From Faecalimonas umbilicata (GTDB lineage: Bacteria; Bacillota; Clostridia; Lachnospirales; Lachnospiraceae): DNA of 64,000 nucleotides. The position numbers and the translations under genes were made by a program. The notes beneath the pieces are model-generated. The model saw only the letters and a program-made list of their open reading frames with translations. It had not been told where the DNA came from and searched no databases. Position 1 is the first letter of the stretch. Every line of letters begins with the position of its first letter. Positions 44,437-53,418 of this stretch are shown piece after piece. The stretch is from assembly GCF_004346095.1 (NCBI RefSeq), contig NZ_SLZV01000016.1:1-64000 (forward strand). The letters are read 5' to 3'.

Positions 44437-45450
44437 ATGGCAGTAATATCAGGGTTAGGGTTGTTGTTAGTCACACTGGCGGCATTTTCGCTGTTTAGTA
44501 TGAAGGCACCGAAAGGATCAGAGGCGATGTCCGGAATGGCAAGTGCAGCGGTGGCTACATTTCTTGTGGAGGCAGTACACAGATATATTTCGGGCGACTT
44601 ATTGGGAGTCAGCTTTCTAGGTGAAGTGGGAAGTACAGCCGGAAGCTTAGGTGGAGTTGCAGCAGCGATCATGGTGCCGATCATGATGGGAGTAAATCCG
44701 GTATACGCAGTTGTTGCGGGGGCAGCGCTGGGAGGATATGGAATTTTACCGGGATTTATTGCAGGATATGTAGTTGGATTTGTTGCACCGCTTCTTGAGA
44801 AATATTTACCGACAGGGCTGGATGTGATTGTCGGAGCGCTCTGTGTGGCGCCGCTGGCAAGAGGAATTGCATATATTTCTGATCCAGTTGTGAATGCAGC
44901 GATGGAACACATCGGATCTATGATCACAGCAGCGACAGATCAGTCACCGGCATTGATGGGATTTATGCTCGGAGGATTGATGAAAATGATCTGTACCTCA
45001 CCACTTAGTTCTATGGCATTGACGGCGATGCTTGGACTGACCGGACTTCCGATGGGAATTGCATGTATCGCATGTGTCGGAGGGGCATTTACAAACGGAA
45101 TGATTTTCAAAATGCTTAAACTAGGGGATAAGAGCAGTACGATCGCAGTTATGGTAGAGCCATTGACACAGGCACACATTGTGACGAAACACCCGATTCC
45201 GATTTATGGATCTAATTTCTTTGGAGGAGGAATTGCAGGTATTGGGGCATCTCTCCTTGGAATTGTATGTAATGCGCCGGGAACAGCATCACCGATTCCG
45301 GGATTGATCGCACCATTTGCGTTCAACTCACCGGTAAAAGTCATCCTTGCATTAGCCATCGGTGTAGCAGGCGGAATCTTGGCAGGATATGTGGGAGGAC
45401 ATTTCTTCAAAAAGCATTATGCGGAATCTGACGCACACATGGAAGGGTAA
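44437..45450 (+). CDS. PfoR-family / PTS-EIIC_2-like membrane protein under glycine riboswitch control
   Basis: A 337-aa polytopic membrane protein with about nine to ten segments, rich in Gly and Ala. It matches the PTS_EIIC_2/PfoR family (COG3641), which is usually named a sugar EIIC or a putative toxin regulator, but no EIIA, EIIB or Cys/His phosphorylation site is present in the protein or nearby. The upstream tandem glycine riboswitch indicates glycine or a related amino acid as the real substrate. ATG 44437 has AGAGGAGG upstream; the reading frame from 44251 runs through the riboswitch and is not coding. The gene ends 28 bp before 45478 and is monocistronic. Confidence 0.85.
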   Translation: MAVISGLGLLLVTLAAFSLFSMKAPKGSEAMSGMASAAVATFLVEAVHRYISGDLLGVSFLGEVGSTAGSLGGVAAAIMVPIMMGVNPVYAVVAGAALGGYGILPGFIAGYVVGFVAPLLEKYLPTGLDVIVGALCVAPLARGIAYISDPVVNAAMEHIGSMITAATDQSPALMGFMLGGLMKMICTSPLSSMALTAMLGLTGLPMGIACIACVGGAFTNGMIFKMLKLGDKSSTIAVMVEPLTQAHIVTKHPIPIYGSNFFGGGIAGIGASLLGIVCNAPGTASPIPGLIAPFAFNSPVKVILALAIGVAGGILAGYVGGHFFKKHYAESDAHMEG

Positions 45451-45562
45451 GTGACTGGAGCAATACCGAAGAGAACTGATCTTTACAGAACAAGCAGGCC
45501 TATTTTTTTGCAATCGTAAACATAGGGGAAAAGTGGCATAAAGTAAAAAGAGGCAAATATGT

Positions 45563-45616
45563 AAAAAGAAGAAACAGCGAAACCTCTGGGGAGAGGCGAC
45601 GATGTTTCTTCTTTTT
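45563..45616. terminator. Convergent terminator between the PfoR-like gene and hydF
   Basis: AAAAAGAAGAAACA (45563-45576) pairs perfectly with TGTTTCTTCTTTTT (45603-45616); a small CCTC/GAGG hairpin lies in the loop. Confidence 0.65.
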
Positions 45617-45660
45617 GTATTGCATAGAACTTGAAAGGAATGCTTGTTATATGGGAAATA

Positions 45661-46878
45661 CTAAAAGGTATCAAATACTTCAATGCTGCGGGAAAGGATT
45701 CCTTTCATCTGTGCGATCGCAATCCCATAGTTTGTGATTGGGACATTCTGATCTTTGGCACAGGCGAGCCGGTATTTCATCTCACGGTCGTTGAGCATAC
45801 AGCCACCGCAGTGGATGATCAGCTTATATGGGGATAGATCAGCTGGAAATTCCGTGCCGCTTGTAAAGTGAAATTCCGGTTCACAGTTTGTATAGCTGCG
45901 GATCAGGCGTGGAAGTTTCACAGTGCCGATGTCTTCGCATTGGCGATGGTGTGTGCATCCTTCGGAAATCAATATTTTATCTCCGTCAGAAATAGAATCT
46001 AAACTATGTGCGCCGTTTACGACAGTGGAAAGATTCCCTTTATGCCTTGCAAACAAGATTGAAAAAGAAGTAAGGGGGATATCTTTTGGCGTCTGTCGGT
46101 CTACCTGAGCAAAAGCCTGACTGTCGGTGATGACCATTCGTGGTTTGACAGACAGTTCGTCTAATGTCCGGCGAAGCTCCGTATCCTGTACGCAGAGCAC
46201 ACGCCCATGATGATCCAAAACATCCCGGATGGTCTGCTGCTGTGGAAGGATCAGACGTCCCTTTGGTGCAGAGGCATCGATCGGAATCACGAGAATTACA
46301 AGATCCATGGGGGAGAGCAGATCGCTGACGATCGGAAGTTTTGTTTCTTCGCTTGGCTGGATTGCGCCGAGCAGGTCTTTGAGTGCAGAAATCTGAAATC
46401 CGGAGGCAGCACTGATAGAAATAGCTGATCCGTTTTTCGAGGTGTCTGTAGTCGTATCTGGCATCTGGGATTCGTTAGCCGGGCAAAGATCACATTTATT
46501 GAATGCGATGACATAGGGAATCTGTTTTTTCTGGATCTGTTTCAGAAGAGCGAGATCTTCCTTCGTCATCCCGATGGTGCCATCCACAACAAGGATGGCA
46601 ATATCGGTCTTATTTAACATTTGGTAGGTCTTCTGAACGCGCAGATCTCCGAGCGGTCCGTGGTCATCAAGTCCCGGAGTGTCGATGAGTACGACAGGAC
46701 CAAGCGGGAGAAGCTCCATGGATTTCAATACCGGATCCGTTGTTGTTCCTTTGATGTCGGAGACGATTGCGAGATTCTGACCAGTCAGTGCGTTGATCAG
46801 GCTGGATTTTCCGGCATTTCGTTTCCCGAAGATTCCGATATGTAGGCGTTCAGAGGTAGGGGTTGCATTTAAACTCAT
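45661..46878 (-). CDS. hydF: FeFe-hydrogenase maturation GTPase HydF
   Basis: Scaffold GTPase on which the 2Fe subcluster is built before transfer to HydA. The 405-aa protein has P-loop GKRNAGKSS near residue 16, DTPGLDD, NKCD, and a C-terminal iron-sulfur site with CTHHRQC and HCGGC. ATG 46878 is preferred over 46899 because family members start MxLNxTPxSERLHI and AAAGGA lies upstream. It is the last gene of the hyd operon, about 87 bp after hydG. Length is as usual. Confidence 0.93.
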   Translation of the reverse strand: MSLNATPTSERLHIGIFGKRNAGKSSLINALTGQNLAIVSDIKGTTTDPVLKSMELLPLGPVVLIDTPGLDDHGPLGDLRVQKTYQMLNKTDIAILVVDGTIGMTKEDLALLKQIQKKQIPYVIAFNKCDLCPANESQMPDTTTDTSKNGSAISISAASGFQISALKDLLGAIQPSEETKLPIVSDLLSPMDLVILVIPIDASAPKGRLILPQQQTIRDVLDHHGRVLCVQDTELRRTLDELSVKPRMVITDSQAFAQVDRQTPKDIPLTSFSILFARHKGNLSTVVNGAHSLDSISDGDKILISEGCTHHRQCEDIGTVKLPRLIRSYTNCEPEFHFTSGTEFPADLSPYKLIIHCGGCMLNDREMKYRLACAKDQNVPITNYGIAIAQMKGILSRSIEVFDTF

Positions 46879-46964
46879 GTCAGTTACAGTCCTTTCCATG
46901 ATAAGTAGGGTATCGCGTTATAAAGAAAAGGTATCAGGAATCAAAGTGGTACGTTTGAGAGATG

Positions 46965-48386
46965 CTAGAAACGGAAATCTCTCCGATTTTCTTCTTCAAT
47001 CGCGCGCAGATGGTCAATAACGATTGCGCGTACGTTCTCATTTGGAATCTGCTCCAGTTCTTTTAAAATCAGTTTTTCTCCGACTTCTTTTGTCGCAGGA
47101 GAAGCATAGTCTGTCAGATATTCTTTCAGTGTCATCAGTGCATTTGGCTGGCAGCAGTTCTGGATCTGACCGGATTTGCAAAGAGACATGAAACGGTCGC
47201 CGGTGCGGCCTTCCCGGTAGCAGGCAGTACAGAAGCTTGGGATGTATCCCATTTCCATCAGCCACTTGACAATATCATCGAGGGATCTTGTATCACTGAG
47301 GTCAAACTGTGCAGAGTTTTCTTCTTCCGGCTCAGGCTCTGCATATCCGCCTACACTTGTCTTGGAGCCGCCACTGATCTGGGAGATTCCAAGGTGCAGA
47401 ACACGCTCACGGGATTTCTGACTCTCGCGGGTAGATACGATCATGCCGGTATAAGGCACTGCAATGCGGATACATGCCACAAGTTTTGCAAAAATATCAT
47501 CGTTGATCCCGTTGTCAAAATCGTTTGTGTCAATATCATCGGCTGGACATAAACGCGGCACACTGATCGTATGAGGGCCCACACCGTATGCAGCTTCCAG
47601 ATGTTCTGCATGCATCAGAAGTCCTGCAAATTCATAGCGGTATTTGTCAAGACCGAACAGCACACCGATTCCGACATCATCAATACCTGCTTCCATTGCA
47701 CGGTCCATCGCGGTAGTATGGTAGTCATAGTCGTGTTTTGGGCCGGTCGGATGCAGCTCCAGATAGCTTTTTTTATGATAGGTTTCCTGGAATAAAATGT
47801 AAGTTCCGATTCCAGCTTCCTTCAGTTTCCGATAATTTTCTACCGTTGTTGCCGCAATATTGACATTGACGCGGCGGATTTCTCCGTTTTTATGTTTGAT
47901 GCTGTAGATGGTGTCAATACATTCGAGGATATATTCGATCGGATTGTTCACAGGATCTTCCCCGGCCTCCAGCGCCAGACGTTTGTGACCGAGATCCTGA
48001 AGCGCGATCACTTCCTGACGGACTTCTTCCTGCGTCAGTTTTTTTCTCGCGATATGCTTGTTCTTTAAATGGTACGGACAGTAAGTGCATCCGTTGACAC
48101 AGTAGTTGGACAGATAGAGCGGCGCAAACATGACGATACGATTTCCGTAGAAATCTTTTTTGATCTGTTCTGCAAGTGCATAAATTTCTTCATTTTTCTC
48201 TTCGATATCACAGTCAAGAAGAACGGCAGCTTCCCGGTGGGAGAGTCCTTTTCGTTCTTTGGCTTTTGCAATGATCTGGTCGATCAGTTCCACGTTATGT
48301 TTGTTTGCCTCTGCATAGGAGAGGGTTTCCAGAATTTCCTCGTGGTTGATAAATTCCTCTGGATTTTTTGATCTGACATCGTACAT
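46965..48386 (-). CDS. hydG: FeFe-hydrogenase maturase HydG (tyrosine lyase, radical SAM)
   Basis: Cleaves tyrosine to yield CO and cyanide ligands for the H-cluster. The 473-aa protein has the radical SAM motif CVNGCTYC near residue 97 and a C-terminal auxiliary cluster motif CTACYREG with a later Cys-rich stretch (CKSGQIQNCC). The N-terminus (EEFINHEEILETL) resembles ThiH/HydG rather than BioB. GAGGAGGAAC precedes ATG 48386. It lies between hydE and hydF in the minus-strand operon. Confidence 0.95.
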   Translation of the reverse strand: MYDVRSKNPEEFINHEEILETLSYAEANKHNVELIDQIIAKAKERKGLSHREAAVLLDCDIEEKNEEIYALAEQIKKDFYGNRIVMFAPLYLSNYCVNGCTYCPYHLKNKHIARKKLTQEEVRQEVIALQDLGHKRLALEAGEDPVNNPIEYILECIDTIYSIKHKNGEIRRVNVNIAATTVENYRKLKEAGIGTYILFQETYHKKSYLELHPTGPKHDYDYHTTAMDRAMEAGIDDVGIGVLFGLDKYRYEFAGLLMHAEHLEAAYGVGPHTISVPRLCPADDIDTNDFDNGINDDIFAKLVACIRIAVPYTGMIVSTRESQKSRERVLHLGISQISGGSKTSVGGYAEPEPEEENSAQFDLSDTRSLDDIVKWLMEMGYIPSFCTACYREGRTGDRFMSLCKSGQIQNCCQPNALMTLKEYLTDYASPATKEVGEKLILKELEQIPNENVRAIVIDHLRAIEEENRRDFRF

Positions 48387-48436
48387 GGTGATGTTCCTCC
48401 TCTTGAATATGATAGTTTTGGCATGAGTTCATGCAA

Positions 48437-49522
48437 TTAGTTTACTGGTGGGATCGTTTCGGTATTCAAAGAATCGCCGCGGGCTACGACAACATGGTAG
48501 CCAATCTTCTCCATCCGCTTTTCCATACAGTGCCGGCATTCAGCAGCTTCATCCCCCGTGCAGATTTTGTTGTCGTAGAGCGCATAGTCTTTTCGCACAT
48601 CGGTTGGAGAAAGGTTTGGCATAACGACATTTGCTCCGGCAAGAATACCAAGCTCTCTTCCGTTTGGATCGATCGTTCCAAGCGCAGTTGTCGAAGGCAG
48701 CAGAAGCTTTGGAATCATCAGTCGGAGAAGTCCGAGCATAAATAAGGTCAGTTCCAGCGTGCCGGCCGGCTGTGCGGCAAATGGGGTATCATGGTGCGGT
48801 ATAAAAGGTCCGATTCCGACCATATGTGGATTCAGTTGCTGGATAAATAACATATCTTCTGCGAGATGCTCGGCAGTCTGGTAAGGAGAGCCGACCATAA
48901 ATCCGGTTCCGGTCTGATAGCCGATTTCTTTCAGGTCATACAGACAGCGTTGCCTATGGGCGGCGGTCAGTGCCGGTGGATGCAGTTTGCCATAGTGGGT
49001 GGAATTATATGTTTCGTGTCGCAGGAGATAACGATCCGCCCCGGCATCAAAAAATGCCTGATAACTTTCTCGTTCCTTTTCGCCGATGGAGAGTGTGATG
49101 GCACAGTCTGGAAAGTCTGTTTTAATCTTCTCGATCAGAGAGATGATTTTTTGATCTGTAAACCAGCCATCTTCTCCGCCTTGAAGGACAAAGGTGCGAA
49201 AGCCCAGTTCATATCCGGTACGGCAGCAGTTTCGGATGTCTGTTTCACTCAGTCGGTAGCGGCAGGCATTTAGGTTGCTTTTCCGGATGCCGCAGTAGAT
49301 ACAGTCGTTTCTGCAATAGTTTGTAAATTCGATCAGACCGCGGATATACACCTCATGTCCATAATGTCGGTGCCGGACTTCGCGTGCCTGTGAAAATAGA
49401 TATTCGCTCACATCGCGGGTGCGGTTTTCAATCAGAAATATCCACTCTTCTTTCGAGAGGAGATGGGTGTCACGCAGTTGATCGATCAAGGTGATCAAAG
49501 TTTGTTCTGCTATTTTATTCAT
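48437..49522 (-). CDS. hydE: FeFe-hydrogenase maturase HydE (radical SAM)
   Basis: A 361-aa radical SAM enzyme needed for H-cluster assembly, probably acting on the synthon made by HydG. The cluster motif CRNDCIYC is near residue 72, followed by a complete TIM barrel with GGEDGW and the GIGPFIPHHDTP segment typical of HydE. The start ATG 49522 has AAAGGC upstream. It follows the TM1266-like gene by 17 bp and precedes hydG by 50 bp. Confidence 0.93.
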   Translation of the reverse strand: MNKIAEQTLITLIDQLRDTHLLSKEEWIFLIENRTRDVSEYLFSQAREVRHRHYGHEVYIRGLIEFTNYCRNDCIYCGIRKSNLNACRYRLSETDIRNCCRTGYELGFRTFVLQGGEDGWFTDQKIISLIEKIKTDFPDCAITLSIGEKERESYQAFFDAGADRYLLRHETYNSTHYGKLHPPALTAAHRQRCLYDLKEIGYQTGTGFMVGSPYQTAEHLAEDMLFIQQLNPHMVGIGPFIPHHDTPFAAQPAGTLELTLFMLGLLRLMIPKLLLPSTTALGTIDPNGRELGILAGANVVMPNLSPTDVRKDYALYDNKICTGDEAAECRHCMEKRMEKIGYHVVVARGDSLNTETIPPVN

Positions 49523-49539
49523 AGAAAATACTGCCTTTC

Positions 49540-49809
49540 TTAAAGTTCCGCGGAAGTTGTCTTTGCATAAATTGTCTTGCTGGAAATACCGGGAAGCATT
49601 CCGATTTTCCCAGATAAGGCGCTGATCACGTTGTTGGGTGCATCCATTGCAATGCTGATGATGGAGAGGCTTTTCTCACGGTAAGGGATTCCCATTCTTC
49701 CGATGATATAGTTGCCATACTGGCTGAGCAGGCTGTTGAGCTGTTCGACAGAATCGCTGTTTTCCACGACAATACCGATCAGAGCGATCCTGGTAGGTGT
49801 TTGTTCCAT
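49540..49809 (-). CDS. TM1266-family iron-only hydrogenase system regulator
   Basis: An 89-aa protein with a ferredoxin-like ACT-type fold predicted from the pattern RIALIGIVVENSDSV, GRMGIPYREK, and SIISIAMDAP. Members are named putative regulators of the FeFe-hydrogenase system because they are regularly located with hydE/hydG/hydF; the function has not been demonstrated. GGAGG lies upstream of ATG 49809. First gene of the hyd operon, directly after the structured leader. Confidence 0.88.
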   Translation of the reverse strand: MEQTPTRIALIGIVVENSDSVEQLNSLLSQYGNYIIGRMGIPYREKSLSIISIAMDAPNNVISALSGKIGMLPGISSKTIYAKTTSAEL

Positions 49810-49885
49810 AAAGACCTCCTGTAATTCTTATGTGGTAATCGTATCATATCGGGATAGCTGAGGAAGAGTGATGTGATCTTTTTAG

Positions 49886-49915
49886 AAAAAAAGACTCTGC
49901 GAGAAGGCAAAGTCT
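49886..49915 (-). terminator. Intrinsic terminator in the hyd operon leader
   Basis: On the minus strand AGACTTTGC (49915-49907) pairs with GCAGAGTCT (49900-49892) over 9 bp, loop of six, followed by seven consecutive T ending at 49886 (the first belongs to the stem). It lies 77 bp before the first hyd gene. Confidence 0.75.
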
Positions 49916-50010
49916 GATGAGTGTTTCCCGTATGGTATCATGCATAGTTTCAGGAAGGATACCGTACACGGTCAGTCATTTTGTTGTCCTCTTCGCCTTT
50001 TCACTCAGGA
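49914..50010 (-). ncRNA. Structured leader RNA of the hyd operon, possible riboswitch
   Basis: Between the promoter and the terminator the transcript can close a P1-like stem (CACTCAG/CTGA..GTG type, 50002-50008 with 49914-49923) around a long hairpin (49929-49939 with 49958-49971; GGTATC/GATACC and CCGT../..ACGG). Conserved-looking purine-rich single strands lie at 49978-50000. I do not recognise it as a known riboswitch class. Confidence 0.5.
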
Positions 50011-50038
50011 ATTCCTTTATGATCAGTACGTTTTTTTC

Positions 50039-50067
50039 AGTATAACATGTGGGAGAGCGGACGGCAA
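50039..50067 (-). promoter_or_regulatory. Promoter of the hyd maturation operon
   Basis: Minus strand TTGCCG (50067-50062) and TATACT (50044-50039) with a 17-bp spacer; leader of about 220 nt. Confidence 0.65.
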
Positions 50068-50105
50068 TAAAAGTTTATTGTTTGACGAACTTGTGTGAAA
50101 AGGGG

Positions 50106-50134
50106 TTTACGCGGGGAAAAGAATTCGTTACAAT
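50106..50134 (+). promoter_or_regulatory. Promoter of the cyclophilin gene
   Basis: TTTACG (50106-50111) and TACAAT (50129-50134), 17 bp apart, divergent from the hyd promoter. Confidence 0.55.
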
Positions 50135-50206
50135 AAAGAAGAGTCAGAAAAAGACTGGAGAGCCGGGGAGAGGCCGGCAAAAATCAGAGAAAAGAGGAGA
50201 CAGATT

Positions 50207-50725
50207 ATGGCAAATCCAATCGTAACATTTGAGATGGAAAACGGAGATGTGATCAAGGCAGAATTATATCCGGAGATCGCACCAAATACAGTGAATAATT
50301 TTATTTCTTTAGTACAGAAAGGGTTTTATGACGGACTGATCTTCCACAGAGTGATCCGTGGATTCATGATCCAGGGAGGATGCCCGGACGGAACAGGAAT
50401 GGGTGGCCCGGGATACCAGATCAAGGGAGAATTTAAGCAGAATGGATTTACAAATAACTTAAAGCATGAGCCGGGAGTTCTCTCTATGGCAAGAGCAATG
50501 CATCCGGATTCTGCAGGATCACAGTTCTTTATTATGCACGAAACTTCTCCGCACTTAGACGGATCTTATGCTGCATTCGGAAAGGTAACAGATGGCATGG
50601 ATGTCGTAAATAAGATCGCAGAGACAGCGACAGACTACAGTGACCGTCCGTTAGAGACACAGAGAATGAAGAAAGTGACTGTAGATACAATGGGAACAGA
50701 GTATCCGGAACCAGAGAAAAGATAA
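50207..50725 (+). CDS. Cyclophilin-type peptidyl-prolyl cis-trans isomerase
   Basis: Catalyses proline isomerisation in folding proteins. The 172-aa single-domain cytoplasmic cyclophilin has the active-site runs LIFHRVIRGFMIQGG and SMARAMHPDSAGSQFFI. There is no signal peptide or lipobox. AGAGGAGA precedes ATG 50207. Monocistronic, with own promoter and terminator. Length is usual for bacterial PpiB. Confidence 0.95.
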   Translation: MANPIVTFEMENGDVIKAELYPEIAPNTVNNFISLVQKGFYDGLIFHRVIRGFMIQGGCPDGTGMGGPGYQIKGEFKQNGFTNNLKHEPGVLSMARAMHPDSAGSQFFIMHETSPHLDGSYAAFGKVTDGMDVVNKIAETATDYSDRPLETQRMKKVTVDTMGTEYPEPEKR

Positions 50726-50749
50726 GAAATATCTTTGGAAATGAAGAAA

Positions 50750-50787
50750 AGAGCTGCACACCAAAACAACCGGTGGGCAGCTTTTTC
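50750..50787 (+). terminator. Terminator of the cyclophilin gene
   Basis: AGCTGCACACC (50752-50762) pairs with GGTGGGCAGCT (50772-50782), with one mismatch, followed by TTTTT. Confidence 0.75.
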
Positions 50788-50789
50788 TC

Positions 50790-50818
50790 TTGCAATACGA
50801 CTTGGCTTCCAGTACAAT
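50790..50818 (+). promoter_or_regulatory. Promoter of the ecf-truA operon
   Basis: TTGCAA (50790-50795) and TACAAT (50813-50818), 17 bp apart, just after the terminator. Confidence 0.6.
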
Positions 50819-50860
50819 AAAAGGCAGCTGGCAACAATGAGTAGAAAGCGAGGAACAGCC

Positions 50861-51712
50861 ATGCGAATGATTCAGACAGAGAAACTTGTATATGAATATG
50901 AAAAAAGAGACGAAGAAGGAAATATAATCGGAAGTCATCGGGCGATCAATGCGGTCGATGTTCATGTGGAGCCGGGAGAGTTTGTTGCGATCCTTGGTCA
51001 TAATGGTTCAGGAAAATCTACACTGGCAAAACATATGAATGCGATCCTGACACCGACAGAAGGTACGATGTGGGTAAATGGCAGAGATACGAAAGAACCA
51101 GATAATCTGTGGGAGGTCAGACAGTCTGCGGGGATGGTATTCCAGAATCCAGACAATCAGATCATCGGAACCGTGGTAGAGGAGGATGTCGGATTTGGTC
51201 CGGAGAACCTTGGAGTGCCCACAGAGGAGATCTGGAAACGTGTTGAGAAAAGTCTTGAGGCAGTTGGGATGATCGAGTATCGGCATCATTCCCCGAATAA
51301 ATTATCTGGAGGGCAGAAGCAGCGCGTTGCGATTGCAGGAGTTGTGGCAATGGAGCCAAAATGTATTGTACTGGATGAACCGACTGCGATGCTTGACCCA
51401 AATGGGCGTAAAGAAGTGCTGCGTGCCGTGGAAGAACTTAGACGTCGGGAGAAAGTGACAGTGATTCTGATCACACATTATATGGAAGAAGTTGTTGATG
51501 CTGACCGGGTGATCGTCATGGATCAGGGAAATGTTGTGATGGAAGGAACACCGAGGGAGATCTTTTCCCGGGTAGAGGAATTAAAGAAATATCGATTGGA
51601 TGTGCCGCAGGTCACGCTGCTTGCCTATGAATTGCAGCAGAGAGGTCTGCCGCTTTCAAACGGTATTTTAAAGACAGAGGAATTGGTGAAAGAATTATGT
51701 CAATTACATTAG
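50861..51712 (+). CDS. ecfA1: ECF transporter ATPase A1
   Basis: ATPase of the energy-coupling-factor module that powers uptake of vitamins and other micronutrients by exchangeable S components. The 283-aa protein has Walker [11 protein letters not shown]-loop FQNPDNQ, signature LSGGQKQR and Walker [13 protein letters not shown] 50861 is chosen because GAGGAAC lies upstream and the protein then begins MRMIQTEKL; upstream in-frame starts at 50735 and 50834 would include promoter sequence. It overlaps ecfA2 by 16 bp. The S components are not in the window. Confidence 0.93.
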   Translation: MRMIQTEKLVYEYEKRDEEGNIIGSHRAINAVDVHVEPGEFVAILGHNGSGKSTLAKHMNAILTPTEGTMWVNGRDTKEPDNLWEVRQSAGMVFQNPDNQIIGTVVEEDVGFGPENLGVPTEEIWKRVEKSLEAVGMIEYRHHSPNKLSGGQKQRVAIAGVVAMEPKCIVLDEPTAMLDPNGRKEVLRAVEELRRREKVTVILITHYMEEVVDADRVIVMDQGNVVMEGTPREIFSRVEELKKYRLDVPQVTLLAYELQQRGLPLSNGILKTEELVKELCQLH

Positions 51713-52587
51713 AACATATCAATTATACATATAGTGAAGGGACAGCCTACGAAAAAAAGGCGCTAAAAGATATCAATTTGGAGATTCCCCACGGGCAGTT
51801 TGTAGGGATCATCGGACATACAGGTTCCGGGAAGTCTACACTGATCCAGCATTTCAATGGATTGATCAAGGCCACGAGCGGGGTGTTGAAGTATAATGGG
51901 GAGAATATTTACGGGGAACAGTATGACTTGCGAAAGCTGAGAAGCCAGGTAGGGCTTGTGTTTCAGTATCCAGAACATCAGTTATTTGAGACAGATGTGA
52001 TCACAGATGTCTGTTTCGGACCGAAAAATCAAGGATTGTCTCCCGAAGAGTGTAAGGAGCGGGCAAGAGAGGCATTAAAACTTGTCGGGTTTCCAGAAGA
52101 GTTGTATGAAGTATCTCCATTTGATCTGTCTGGCGGACAGAAACGAAGAGTTGCGATCGCAGGGGTACTTGCAATGCATCCACAGGTACTCGTACTTGAT
52201 GAGCCAACTGCAGGGCTGGATCCGAAAGGGAGAGATGAGATCTTAGATCAGATTGCCCTTCTCCATGAAAAGAAAGATATGACGGTCATTCTCGTATCTC
52301 ACAGTATGGAAGATATTGCGAAATATGTGGAGCGCATCATTGTGATGAATCGCGGAGAGAAGATGTATGATGGAACTCCGCGGGAGGTGTTTGCGCATTA
52401 CAAAGAGCTGGAAGCAGTAGGGCTTGCGGCACCACAGGTTACTTATATTATGAATGCTTTGAGAGAAAATGGGATTTTGGTATCATCCGAGGCGACAACG
52501 GTGGAAGAGGCTGCAGACGAGATTCTGCGAGTGGTATCCGGGGAGAAGAAAGAAGCAGGCAGCAGAGATGGGCAGGTGAGAAGATGA
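51697..52587 (+). CDS. ecfA2: ECF transporter ATPase A2
   Basis: Second ATPase, forming a heterodimer with EcfA1. The 296-aa protein has Walker [19 protein letters not shown], signature LSGGQKRR and [10 protein letters not shown]. The C-terminal tail after about residue 275 is polar and poorly conserved. Overlaps of 16 bp with ecfA1 and 4 bp with ecfT indicate translational coupling. Confidence 0.94.
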   Translation: MSITLEHINYTYSEGTAYEKKALKDINLEIPHGQFVGIIGHTGSGKSTLIQHFNGLIKATSGVLKYNGENIYGEQYDLRKLRSQVGLVFQYPEHQLFETDVITDVCFGPKNQGLSPEECKERAREALKLVGFPEELYEVSPFDLSGGQKRRVAIAGVLAMHPQVLVLDEPTAGLDPKGRDEILDQIALLHEKKDMTVILVSHSMEDIAKYVERIIVMNRGEKMYDGTPREVFAHYKELEAVGLAAPQVTYIMNALRENGILVSSEATTVEEAADEILRVVSGEKKEAGSRDGQVRR

Positions 52588-53408
52588 TTCGAGATATAAC
52601 AATAGGTCAGTATTATCCGGCGGACAGTATTTTGCACCGCCTGGATCCGAGAGTAAAGATATCTTGTACATTACTGTATTTGATTTCTTTGTTTCTGTTT
52701 AAGAGTGTACTCGGATATGTGATTGCCGGGTGCTTTCTTGCCGGAGTGATCTGGTTGTCAAAGGTTCCGGTCAAATTTATTGTAAAAGGATTAAAGCCGA
52801 TTGTAATGCTTTTGATGATCACAGTGATTTTTAACTTATTTTTGACAAATGAAGGGGACGTATTAGTCAAAGTCTGGATTTTTAAAATCACGGAAGGCGG
52901 ACTTCGCACGGCGGTATTTATGGCAATCCGTCTTGTATTTTTAATCGCAGGTTCTACGATCATGACATTGACAACAACGCCAAATGCGTTGACAGACGGG
53001 ATTGAGAAGCTATTAAGACCGCTGAATAAGATTCATGTTCCGGTGCATGAGATCGCGATGATGATGTCGATTGCACTGCGCTTTATTCCGATTCTGCTGG
53101 AAGAGACAGATAAGATTATGAAAGCACAGATCGCAAGGGGTGCAGATCTGGAGAGTGGAAATATTATTCAAAAGGCAAAGAATATGATTCCGATCCTTGT
53201 GCCGTTGTTTGTCTCTGCTTTTCGTCGTGCCAATGATCTTGCAATGGCGATGGAGGCAAGATGTTACCGCGGTGGGGATGGAAGAACAAAGATGAAACCG
53301 CTTGTATATCATTCACGGGACTATCTGTCTTACACAGTGATGGCAGCCTATCTTGTCGTCGTTGTTGGAATCGGAAGATATGTGCCGTTTCATCTGTGGA
53401 TATTTTAG
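52584..53408 (+). CDS. ecfT: ECF transporter transmembrane component T
   Basis: Membrane scaffold that joins the EcfA ATPases to S components. The 274-aa protein has about five to six membrane segments and the two short coupling-helix motifs, AQIARGADLE (near residue 176) and AMEARCYRGG (near residue 222). It starts with GQYYPADSILHRLDPRVKI, conserved in EcfT. The ATG overlaps the ecfA2 stop. Confidence 0.94.
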   Translation: MIRDITIGQYYPADSILHRLDPRVKISCTLLYLISLFLFKSVLGYVIAGCFLAGVIWLSKVPVKFIVKGLKPIVMLLMITVIFNLFLTNEGDVLVKVWIFKITEGGLRTAVFMAIRLVFLIAGSTIMTLTTTPNALTDGIEKLLRPLNKIHVPVHEIAMMMSIALRFIPILLEETDKIMKAQIARGADLESGNIIQKAKNMIPILVPLFVSAFRRANDLAMAMEARCYRGGDGRTKMKPLVYHSRDYLSYTVMAAYLVVVVGIGRYVPFHLWIF

Positions 53409-53418
53409 AGGGTGAGTT

